The notes under the pieces were generated by a model. That model searched no databases. It was given only the letters and a program-made list of their open reading frames with translations, and was not told the DNA's origin. This document shows, piece by piece, positions 1 to 5,225 of a DNA stretch of 5,410 nucleotides. Numbering within the stretch: the stretch's first letter is position 1; every line of letters starts with the position of its first letter. Origin of the DNA: Treponema sp. (lineage in GTDB: Bacteria > Spirochaetota > Spirochaetia > Treponematales > Breznakiellaceae); NCBI GenBank assembly GCA_031279925.1, contig JAITHQ010000194.1, forward strand, positions 1-5,410. Direction: 5' to 3'. A program made the position numbers and the translations under genes.

Positions 1-120
1 AATTGTGGATTTTTGCGGTCAATAGACCGTAAAAATCCCGATTTTCGGGCTCTTTTTGAGCCTGCAAGGTAGAATTTTGGCGTTTACAACGCCAAAATTC
101 CAGATTTTGAACAGGCTCTG
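1..120. repeat. Chain of inverted repeats upstream of lon
   Basis: Four inverted repeats lie nearly end to end. (1) 7-20 pairs with 25-38 (14 bp, one G:T pair, loop AATA). (2) 37-41 pairs with 45-49 (CCCGA/TCGGG). (3) 48-52 pairs with 58-62 (GGCTC/GAGCC, T5 loop). (4) 72-82 pairs with 90-100 (GAATTTTGGCG/CGCCAAAATTC, perfect 11 bp, 7-nt loop). The fourth is enclosed by a further pair, GAGCCTG at 58-64 with CAGGCTC at 112-118. The two big hairpins are each followed by a similar tail, GATTTT then GGCTCT (40-53 and 103-119), so this looks like two diverged copies of one palindromic module. Read on the minus strand, the second copy resembles the hairpin at 3500-3529. Role unknown; a dispersed palindromic repeat is the simplest reading. 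Confidence 0.75.
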
Positions 121-210
121 AGAAGGCTTTACCAACAGTATCCGTGGTATACAGATAACCGTATTCGTTTAACATTGTACCAGGGTATTATCCCTCAACA
201 CAAAAAATGA
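73..210 (+). CDS. Possible C-terminal end of an upstream gene (fragment)
   Basis: After a TAG at 70-72 this frame stays open for 45 codons and ends at TGA 208-210. The second half reads like ordinary protein, with an aromatic and arginine-rich stretch (PDFEQALRRLYQQYPWYTD, then a basic end IIPQHKK). The first third lies inside the inverted repeats at 72-118, so the original gene may have been interrupted or truncated by that repeat. Its TGA overlaps the ATG at 207 in the lon frame (ATGA), an arrangement often seen in translationally coupled genes. I do not recognise the family. It could also be a chance open frame, since frame 2 is likewise open across 26-118. No start codon is claimed, because the 5' end is missing or broken. 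Confidence 0.35.
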   Translation, partial: NFGVYNAKIPDFEQALRRLYQQYPWYTDNRIRLTLYQGIIPQHKK

Positions 211-226
211 TTGGCGGCGCCAGGGT

Positions 227-234
227 AGGGGAGG
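227..234 (+). promoter_or_regulatory. Shine-Dalgarno that favours a TTG start for lon at 243
   Basis: AGGGGAGG lies 8 nt before the in-frame TTG at 243-245, which is ideal spacing. The upstream in-frame ATG at 207 is preceded by A-rich sequence with no purine-rich ribosome site, although it overlaps the TGA of the upstream frame. This site is the main reason for placing the lon start at 243. Confidence 0.6.
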
Positions 235-242
235 TTCCTCGT

Positions 243-2864
243 TTGAAACGCGGCGGCAGTATAAAAAAAACAGGCGTCTCATCGTTTTTTTTGGGGTTAA
301 AGGAAAAAACCCTTACCAGGGAATTATCCGATGGTAAAAACGGGCAGGCCCTTGATGAAGAATTTGCCATACTCCCCCTGCGCGAACTGGTACTGTTTCC
401 CCAGACCATTGTTCCCATTTTTATCACCTACCGCCCCGGAATTGCCGCCCTTGAAGAAGCCCTGCGCCGGGATATGCGGCTGTTTGCCGTGTGCCTCAAA
501 AAACGGGAAGCGGTCGAAGGCAAAGACGAGCCCTGGCCCATTGGCACGGCGGTACGGATTATCCAGCATTTGAAACTTCCCGATAATACCTTCCGGGTGG
601 TTTTGCAAGGCGAATACCGGGGAATGATCCGCAGCCTGGACCAGCGCGGCGATGTTTCCGTTGCGCGGGTTGAGCCTATTGCCGCCGACGGCTTTGATGA
701 TCCCCCCGCCTCCGATGACAGCGCCCTCCTGCGTTCAGTGCAAAAGTCATTTGTCCAGTACGCCGAGCTTTCCAAAAAAATTAACACCGATACCATAGCC
801 GCCGTTGAACGCACCGAAAACCCGGAACGGCTGGCAAACCTGATCTGTAACGCCATTGCCCTAAAGGCAGAAAAAAAAGTTGAACTGCTGGCTGTTTCCG
901 GCGTGCGGGAACGGCTGCTGGCGGTATTGGAAACCCTTGAGCTTGAGAACGAAATATTCGGCATACAAAAAAATATTTCCGGCAAAGTCAAAAGCCGCAT
1001 GGAAAAAACCCAGCGTGAATATATCCTGCATGAGCAGATTAAAGAGATTAACAAAGAGCTGGGCAAAGACAAAACCGAAGATGAATTTGCCGAACTGGAA
1101 AAGGCCATTGCCGCAAAGCATCCCCCGGACGAGGCGCTGGCAAAAGCCCGCAAGGAAATTGCCCGCCTGCGTAAACTCCAGCCCCTTTCCCCCGATGCGG
1201 GCGTTCTGCGGGGCTATCTTGAATGGATACACGATCTTCCCTGGAGCGAGTATTCGTCCGACGCCGGCGCGGATCGCGGCGACCTTGACGGGGCGGAAAA
1301 AATCCTTGATGAAGATCACTTTAACATGCGCAAGGCCAAGGATCGTATCCTTGAGTTTATCGCCGTGCGGCAGCTGTTGACCAGTTCTTTCTATGAAGCA
1401 GGGGCAAGCGGTATCGGCGCCGTTTGTGATCTGCCACAGGCGGCTTTGGATGCGCCTGACGCAATAGCCGGCCTTTCGCAACAGTCAGATCACGGCGCAA
1501 TCAAGGGGCCAATTCTCTGTTTTGTAGGGCCGCCGGGAACCGGAAAAACAAGCCTTGGTAAATCCGTGGCCAGGGCGCTGGGCAGGCGCTTCGTCCGAAT
1601 CTCCCTGGGCGGCGTTCGGGACGAGGCTGAAATTCGCGGGCACCGGAAAACATACGTCGGCGCGCTGCCGGGAAAGATTATTCAATCGATGCGTAAGGCC
1701 GGAACGGTTAATCCGGTAATGCTGCTGGACGAGATCGATAAACTCTCCAGCGACTTTCGGGGCGATCCGGCGTCGGCCCTGCTTGAGGTACTGGATCCGG
1801 AGCAGAACGCCTCCTTTACCGATCACTATCTTGAAATTCCCTACGACCTTTCCAAAGTTCTCTTTATAACCACGGCAAACTCCCTGCACACGATCCCTTA
1901 TCCCCTGCTTGATCGTATGGAGATTATCGATGTACCCGGCTATGGTGAAAATGAAAAACTGTGTATTGCCAAACAGTTTCTTGTTCCCAAGGAACTGCGT
2001 GAAAACGGCCTTGCCGGGGCGAGGCTTATTTTTAAGGATGAAACACTATTGGAAATTATCCGCTATTGGACCATGGAATCCGGCGTGCGGAGCCTTGAGC
2101 GGGAAATTGCCCGCTGCGCAAGGCGCATTGCCAGGAAAGCGGTGGAAAGGGGCTATGGCAGGGACCCGGACAAGAGCGTAAGTTCCTTTAAAAAAACGGT
2201 GCGCCCGGCAGACCTTGAAAAACTTTTGGGCAGGCGGAAATACAGAAACGATGTGGTATTCCGCGAGGCCCGCGCCGGGGTAAGTTACGGTCTTGCCTGG
2301 ACCGAGACCGGGGGCGCAATACTGCCTGTGGAAAGCGCCCGTTTTCAAGGATCAGGTGAATTGGTTATTACCGGCAATTTGGGCGATGTTATGAAGGAAA
2401 GCGCCCGCATCGCCCTTTCGTACCTGCGGAGCGCCCGCGAGCAATACCGGTTTACCGTAGACGATATTGGCAAGACCGATTTTCATATTCACGTTCCCGA
2501 AGGGGCGATACCCAAGGACGGTCCCTCCGCCGGGGTCACCCTTGCCGCATCCCTGCTCTCAACGCTCTGCCAAAAAGCGCCCCGCCCCGGCGTGGTAATG
2601 ACCGGGGAACTCACCCTTACCGGCAGGATACTGGCCATCGGCGGGCTCAAGGAAAAACTCCTGGCGGCGATTCGCAACGGCATGGAAACGGTTCTGCTCC
2701 CCAGGGATAACCACGACGAATGGGAAGAACTGGACAAAGACATCCGCGGGGCCATTGCCGTTCAATTTATAGAATCAGCCGGTGAAGCCTTCTCCCTGCT
2801 TTTTGACAGCAGCATACTTAAAAAAACGCGCAAGACATCCCCAGCCGGCGCACGGCGCTGTTAG
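243..2864 (+). CDS. lon: ATP-dependent protease La (LonA, endopeptidase La)
   Basis: Cytoplasmic AAA+ serine protease that forms a ring, unfolds damaged or regulatory proteins with ATP, and cleaves them inside the chamber. Starting at TTG 243 it has 873 residues, slightly longer than the roughly 780-820 usual for LonA. The LON N-terminal substrate-binding domain begins near residue 43 (ILPLRELVLFPQTIVP). A helical linker carries the hallmark VKSRMEKTQREYILHEQIKE (about 247-270). The AAA+ module has Walker A GPPGTGKT at 429-436 (Lys435), Walker B LLDEID with Asp496 and Glu497, sensor-1 Asn546 in FITTAN, arginine finger Arg558 in DRME, and sensor-2 Arg616 in SGVRSLERE. The C-terminal protease domain has catalytic Ser762 in KDGPSAG and Lys805 in GGLKEKLL, with the same 43-residue spacing as in E. 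coli Lon. Two features are odd. There is an insertion of about 35 residues between the helical domain and Walker A (about 380-420), and about 40 residues precede the LON domain. The gene ends TAG followed at once by TAA. It appears intact. ATG 207 would add 12 residues but has no ribosome site. Confidence 0.97.
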   Translation: MKRGGSIKKTGVSSFFLGLKEKTLTRELSDGKNGQALDEEFAILPLRELVLFPQTIVPIFITYRPGIAALEEALRRDMRLFAVCLKKREAVEGKDEPWPIGTAVRIIQHLKLPDNTFRVVLQGEYRGMIRSLDQRGDVSVARVEPIAADGFDDPPASDDSALLRSVQKSFVQYAELSKKINTDTIAAVERTENPERLANLICNAIALKAEKKVELLAVSGVRERLLAVLETLELENEIFGIQKNISGKVKSRMEKTQREYILHEQIKEINKELGKDKTEDEFAELEKAIAAKHPPDEALAKARKEIARLRKLQPLSPDAGVLRGYLEWIHDLPWSEYSSDAGADRGDLDGAEKILDEDHFNMRKAKDRILEFIAVRQLLTSSFYEAGASGIGAVCDLPQAALDAPDAIAGLSQQSDHGAIKGPILCFVGPPGTGKTSLGKSVARALGRRFVRISLGGVRDEAEIRGHRKTYVGALPGKIIQSMRKAGTVNPVMLLDEIDKLSSDFRGDPASALLEVLDPEQNASFTDHYLEIPYDLSKVLFITTANSLHTIPYPLLDRMEIIDVPGYGENEKLCIAKQFLVPKELRENGLAGARLIFKDETLLEIIRYWTMESGVRSLEREIARCARRIARKAVERGYGRDPDKSVSSFKKTVRPADLEKLLGRRKYRNDVVFREARAGVSYGLAWTETGGAILPVESARFQGSGELVITGNLGDVMKESARIALSYLRSAREQYRFTVDDIGKTDFHIHVPEGAIPKDGPSAGVTLAASLLSTLCQKAPRPGVVMTGELTLTGRILAIGGLKEKLLAAIRNGMETVLLPRDNHDEWEELDKDIRGAIAVQFIESAGEAFSLLFDSSILKKTRKTSPAGARRC

Positions 2865-2917
2865 TAAACGCAGATAATTATTTAAGGTAAACCCCCGGCT
2901 ATGCCATAATGCTTGAA

Positions 2918-2922
2918 GGAGG
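2918..2922 (+). promoter_or_regulatory. Ribosome binding site of the IS200 transposase
   Basis: GGAGG (within GAAGGAGGG, 2915-2923) lies 6 nt before ATG 2929. It marks 2929 as the original start even though that codon is now out of frame with the body of the transposase. Confidence 0.55.
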
Positions 2923-2928
2923 GCAAAA

Positions 2929-3359
2929 ATGGCGAAGTGGAAAAAGCCGTGCAATGCAGCTATCACTTGGTATGGACGCCCCGATAGCGATACCGGATAT
3001 TGCAGGAAAAGATCAAAGCATACGTGGAAAAGAGGATCAGAGCAATCGGCGAATGGAAGCAGGTAGAAATAGTGGAAATGACGATAATGCCGGAACATAT
3101 CCACATGGGAGTAATAATACCGCCGAAGCTGGCGATAGCGGAGCTGATGGGGATACTGAAAGGAAAAATGGCGACAGCCGTTTTTCAACAGCAAAAAAGA
3201 TTGCGAACCAAACCATACTGGGGAAATCATTTCTGGAGCTGCGGCTACTGTGTAATGATGGCAGGGATAGATGAGGAAAAAATCCGAAGGTATGAAAAAT
3301 AGCAGGAAGACGCCGAGCGGCTCAGCGAAGACCACGAACTACAAGAGGGTCTCTGTTAG
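2929..3359 (+). pseudogene. tnpA: IS200/IS605-type TnpA (Y1 HUH transposase), broken
   Basis: TnpA of this group nicks and joins single-stranded DNA at hairpin ends with one tyrosine. The start ATG 2929 encodes MAKWKK in frame 1, after which the homologous protein continues in frame 0 (AVQCSYHLVWTPR, from 2946). This implies a 1-base slip in the A-run at 2941-2945. In frame 0 there is a TAG at 2985-2987, exactly where relatives have the Tyr of PKYR. The HUH motif is intact (PEHIHMGV, His codons at 3096 and 3102), followed by PPK, ELMGILKGK and PYWGNHFWS. The catalytic Tyr codon at 3291 and the Gln four residues later (3303) are present, but a second TAG (3300-3302) lies between them, again at a usual Tyr position (KYQE). 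After it the frame continues to a final TAG at 3357. Full reconstructed length is about 143 residues, normal for the family. With three lesions, activity is unlikely unless the stops are read through. Confidence 0.88.
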
Positions 3360-3374
3360 AGGCCGCCATTCAAG

Positions 3375-3393
3375 CCACCGCCTTTGGCGGTGG
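3375..3393 (+). repeat. Right-end hairpin of the IS200-type element
   Basis: CCACCGCC and GGCGGTGG pair perfectly (8 bp) around a TTT loop, about 16 bp after the final transposase stop. Position, size and lack of a following T-run fit the subterminal recognition hairpin of IS200/IS605 elements better than a terminator. Confidence 0.75.
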
Positions 3394-3415
3394 TAGTTCG
3401 CTTTTAAAAAACTGC

Positions 3416-3445
3416 TTGACACGATATTTGACACGATATTATAGA
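3416..3445 (+). promoter_or_regulatory. 12-bp tandem repeat with promoter-like hexamers
   Basis: TTGACACGATAT occurs twice in perfect tandem (3416-3427, 3428-3439). The first copy gives a consensus -35 hexamer TTGACA. TATAGA at 3440-3445 is a good -10 match at 18-bp spacing, and other -10-like hexamers overlap it (TATTAT at 3437). It points rightward into hairpin-rich DNA with no convincing gene directly downstream, so it may drive a small RNA, be a remnant, or belong to a repeat. Tandem copies could also be a regulator site. Confidence 0.4.
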
Positions 3446-3456
3446 GGGAACCTCTA
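3442..3456 (+). repeat. Short hairpin next to the promoter-like repeat
   Basis: TAGAGG and CCTCTA form a perfect 6-bp stem with a GAA loop, directly overlapping the possible -10 region. It could be an operator-like half-site pair or part of a larger repeat unit. Confidence 0.4.
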
Positions 3457-3499
3457 AAAACCGATATTTTTTTAACTCTTACTTCATTTTTAAAAGGTC

Positions 3500-3529
3500 G
3501 CTGTTGCAAAACTGAAGTTTTGCAACAGC
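3500..3529 (+). repeat. Perfect 14-bp inverted repeat (palindromic element)
   Basis: GCTGTTGCAAAACT and AGTTTTGCAACAGC are exact complements separated by GA. There is no T-run after it, so it is not a standard terminator. It is followed directly by TCTTCATT (3531-3538), the same octamer that follows the palindrome at 3724-3743. Its sequence also resembles the minus strand of the 72-118 repeat (CTGTT, AAAA, CTG, TTTTG in the same order), so it is probably one member of a dispersed family. Confidence 0.65.
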
Positions 3530-3556
3530 CTCTTCATTGAATAATATGTAACAATA

Positions 3557-3570
3557 ATACTTATAAGTAT
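3557..3570. repeat. Perfect 14-bp palindrome
   Basis: ATACTTATAAGTAT is a perfect dyad (7+7) in AT-rich DNA, ending in an ATG at 3569. It could be a regulator-binding site or chance in AT-rich sequence. The ORF starting at that ATG has only 41 codons and is not convincing. Confidence 0.25.
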
Positions 3571-3615
3571 GAATGGCCGTATATCATTTTTGTTCCGCAA
3601 CATGTACCAAATTAA

Positions 3616-4002
3616 GGGCGTAGTCCTTTTTTGTTTAATACCCCGCCCCTTGGGGCGGCTACTGGGGGTACGGAGGATTTGTTCCCCCGCATAAGAAAAT
3701 CTTTCAAGGAGAAATCTTCGATACCGCAGAGCTTGCTCTGCGGTTCTTCATTACAGACTATACGGAATAATCTGAAATGGCTGTTTAATAATAAAGAAAA
3801 TTTATCAAACAAGAAAACAAGCATAATAAATAATGATACCGATTATCCGACAACTAAGGCTGTTAAAGATGCGCTTGATACAAAACAAAATAACTTAACA
3901 GCGGGAACAGGAATAACATTAAACAATGATACTGTTTCAATAGATACTGCTGCTAATTTAGACATAACTGGTACATGGACTGTTCCTACGCCAGCGTTAT
4001 AA
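3616..4002 (+). CDS. Phage tail-fibre-like fragment, probably truncated
   Basis: The frame opens after TAA 3613-3615 and ends at TAA 4000-4002; the first possible start is TTG 3631. The second half has features common in phage tail-fibre and baseplate proteins: QTIRNNLKWLFNNK (from 3754), DTDYPTTKAVKDALDTKQNN, then LTAGTGITLNNDTVSI and a short Thr-rich end. The first half is doubtful: it contains two GC-rich palindromes (3643-3658 and 3724-3743), the second encoding PQSLLCGS just before the tail-fibre-like part. A GGAGG at 3672 has no start at proper spacing. The AT-rich composition of 3750-4002 differs sharply from lon. It is most likely the remnant of a prophage or tail-like gene cut off at its 5' side, and expression is doubtful. 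The assignment rests on low-complexity resemblance. Confidence 0.42.
   Translation, partial: GRSPFLFNTPPLGAATGGTEDLFPRIRKSFKEKSSIPQSLLCGSSLQTIRNNLKWLFNNKENLSNKKTSIINNDTDYPTTKAVKDALDTKQNNLTAGTGITLNNDTVSIDTAANLDITGTWTVPTPAL
3643..3658 (+). repeat. GC-rich palindrome inside the fragment ORF
   Basis: CCGCCCC and GGGGCGG form a perfect 7-bp stem around TT. An outer pair TACCCC (3639-3644) with GGGGTA (3665-3670) suggests a longer original palindrome with an insertion in its right arm. It starts with ATACC, as does the palindrome at 3724. Confidence 0.55.
3724..3743 (+). repeat. GC-rich palindrome followed by TCTTCATT, within an open frame
   Basis: CCGCAGAGC and GCTCTGCGG form a perfect 9-bp stem around TT, followed after one base by TCTTCATT (3745-3752). 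It interrupts the protein-like reading of the tail-fibre fragment without closing the frame, like palindromic elements that insert in coding regions. There is no poly-T, so it is not a terminator. Confidence 0.6.
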
Positions 4003-4081
4003 TTAATATTATATACAATAAAAAATATAATTAATTGTTGTTATTGATCATGCTAAAACACACTGCCCCAATAACATATTA

Positions 4082-4098
4082 CAGACCAGGCAATATGA
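4082..4098 (+). repeat. IS630 left terminal inverted repeat
   Basis: CAGACCAGGCAATATGA, directly after TA 4080-4081. It pairs with 5113-5129 with three mismatches. Confidence 0.72.
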
Positions 4099-4147
4099 CA
4101 TACTCAAAACAGTTAACAATAAATAGAAAGCCAATTAGAATAAACGA

Positions 4148-5104
4148 ATGGAAAAGACAGACATAAGCAGATTATCGCCTGAAAAACAAGCGGTAATACG
4201 CGGCATACTAATTCGTCCCCAAGCGTATAGCTCCCATTATGGGGCAGGTGGAAAATCGCGTCAGGGAAAAAAGTAAAGGAACGTATTATCACCCAAGACA
4301 AGCGCGGCAGAATAAGGGGTGAAACAGAACCCTAAGCCCAGAGCAAGTGAACAAAATACGGAAAATGATAGTTGCTAAATACCCGGATCAGTTGCGATTT
4401 GATTTCGCGTTGTGGACCAGCGAAGCGGTACGGTAGTTAATACAACGGGAGTGTGGCATAGCCATGTCGATACGGACCGTGGGGGAATAGCTGGCCCGGT
4501 GGGGATACACGCCGCAAAGGCCGGTACAGTTTTCATATGAGCGCAATAGTAAGGAGGTCAAACAATGGCTGGCAATAGCGTATCCCCGGATAAAAAAGAG
4601 CATGAAATGGGCAACAGGAGAGATATATTGAGGAGATCAGATGAGTGTAAGCGGCGGCGACATATGAGGGAGAGGATACGCGCCGCGGGGAAACCGCCGG
4701 TCGTGATGAGCAGCGGGAAACGGGAGCATATAAGCATGGTATCGGCGATAACGAACCAGGGGGAGATGTTTTTTGAGTTTGTGCAACGACCGGCAGCAAG
4801 GAGTAAGGTAAAAGTACTTCTGATTATTGATCACCTAAGGACGCATAAAAGCAAAAGAATAAAAGACTGGGTAAGGGGAAACAAAGGGAAGATAGCATTG
4901 AATTATCTACCCGCATATAGTCCTGATTTGGAACCTGATGAACAGGTAAATGCGGATGTAAAGCACGGTGTAGGAGCAAGAACGCCGAAGCAGACCAAAG
5001 CGGATATAGGTGTGGCCACGGAAGAACAGATGAAAATGGCAAACAAGGCTCCGTAGCGCATCATGAAGTATTTCGAAGATGCGGCTATTAGTTACGCCGC
5101 TTGA
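4148..5104 (+). pseudogene. IS630-family DDE transposase, heavily decayed
   Basis: The original protein can be followed across three frames changes. It starts MEKTDISRLSPEKQAVIRGI at 4148 (frame 2), passes through KERIITQDKRGRIRGE (frame 1, about 4275-4322), then NRTLSPEQVNKIRKM and DFALWTSEAVR (frame 0, from 4323). It returns to frame 2 near 4690 (GKPPVVMSSGKREHISMVSA) and ends ISYAA at TGA 5102-5104. Premature stops are TAG 4434, TAG 4488, TGA 4629, TGA 4665 and TAG 5054. The three DDE codons are still present: Asp 4635 (GDQ), Asp 4829 (LLIIDHLRTHKSK) and Glu 4940 (SPDLEPDEQ). The part between the first two is also short by perhaps 10-20 residues (QRPAARSKVKV around 4785-4815), suggesting a deletion. 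Such a gene cannot yield a working transposase; an active copy may exist elsewhere in the genome. The open stretch 4565-5056 is only its C-terminal half joined to an out-of-frame start. Confidence 0.88.
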
Positions 5105-5112
5105 TTTATGCA

Positions 5113-5129
5113 TCATATTGCCGGGCCAG
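5113..5129 (-). repeat. IS630 right terminal inverted repeat
   Basis: The minus strand reads CTGGCCCGGCAATATGA, partner of 4082-4098. TA 5130-5131 follows directly, completing the expected target duplication. Confidence 0.72.
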
Positions 5130-5225
5130 TAAAGTCCACATATATCCTTGGTGTATCCATCATTTTCCATCTATTCCCGTTAATAATTTCTTTTTTGTCT
5201 CTAAAAAATGATTTTGAAATATATT

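Larger units (their letters stand above)
2885..3400 (+). mobile_element. Decayed IS200/IS605-family element (tnpA only)
   Basis: The region contains a broken Y1/HUH transposase (2929-3359) followed by a strong subterminal hairpin at 3375-3393, the usual layout of the IS200/IS605 group, whose ends are hairpins rather than inverted repeats. No tnpB-like frame is present, so this is the IS200 (tnpA-only) arrangement. The left end probably lies in the C-rich stretch around 2889-2900 (ACCCCCGGCTATGCC), but only a weak GGC/GCC stem survives there, so both ends are approximate. The element lies immediately downstream of lon, with the presumed left end about 20-25 bp after the lon stop, and does not damage lon. 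Confidence 0.75.
4080..5131 (+). mobile_element. Decayed IS630-family element with TIRs and flanking TA
   Basis: IS630 elements belong to the Tc1/mariner superfamily and insert at TA, which is duplicated. The inner body 4082-5129 is flanked by TA at 4080-4081 and 5130-5131. The left end (CAGACCAGGCAATATGA, 4082-4098) and the reverse complement of the right end (CTGGCCCGGCAATATGA, 5113-5129) match at 14 of 17 positions, including ten in a row. Between them lies a single degraded DDE transposase frame reading rightward. The length of about 1.05 kb is normal for the family. The element inserted in AT-rich DNA and separates the two halves of a short minus-strand ORF. Confidence 0.8.
4048..5163 (-). 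pseudogene. Short minus-strand ORF split by the IS630 insertion
   Basis: On the minus strand, ATG at 5163-5161 reads MMDTPRIYVDF and runs into the IS at codon 12. Removing 4082-5129 and one TA gives codon 12 as AAT (Asn) and continues MLLGQCVLA to TGA at 4050-4048, so the original frame read VDFNMLLG without a break. I recall PRIYVDFN-like openings in small hypothetical proteins of treponemes and their phages, but cannot verify this. The early stop soon after the junction suggests that the rest was already frameshifted. The same frame is also open upstream of the ATG, back through SKSFFRDKKEIINGNRW, so the start could be further right. Function unknown. Confidence 0.38.

Noticed and set aside
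1..120. CRISPR array or tRNA
   Set aside because: The repeats are inverted and unequal, not direct repeats with spacers. No cloverleaf with anticodon arm and CCA-compatible acceptor could be drawn here or elsewhere in the window.
428..1481. Long minus-strand ORFs (241 and 206 aa) within lon
   Set aside because: They are antisense to clearly conserved Lon domains, and their Ser/Arg- or Phe/Gly-rich composition is typical of shadows in GC-rich genes.
2909..3274. 121-aa plus-strand ORF over the IS200
   Set aside because: It is frame 2 across the transposase, while the HUH motif, PPK and YxxxQ are in frame 0. It is a shadow.
2775..3335. 186-aa minus-strand ORF across the lon end and the IS200
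   Set aside because: It has His/Tyr/Phe-rich low-quality composition and lies antisense to two identified genes; there is no motif.
3500..3529. Rho-independent terminator
   Set aside because: The stem is perfect, but no T-run follows and no gene ends just before it. The same holds for 3375-3393 and 3724-3743.
3569..3694. 41-codon ORF from the ATG after the 14-bp palindrome
   Set aside because: No ribosome site, its C-terminal half is encoded by palindromic repeat DNA, and there is no recognisable sequence.
4003..4079. AT-rich inverted repeat (AATTAAT ... ATTAATT) as a terminator for the tail-fibre fragment
   Set aside because: It is weak pairing in low-complexity DNA with no GC stem. I see no supported feature in this gap beyond the disrupted minus-strand ORF end.
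4565..5056. An apparently intact 163-aa ORF
   Set aside because: Only the part from about 4690 is in the transposase frame. The first 42 codons read the same DNA that encodes QWLAIAYPRIKK and EIY-GDQMSVS in another frame, so it is a chance fusion within the IS630 pseudogene.
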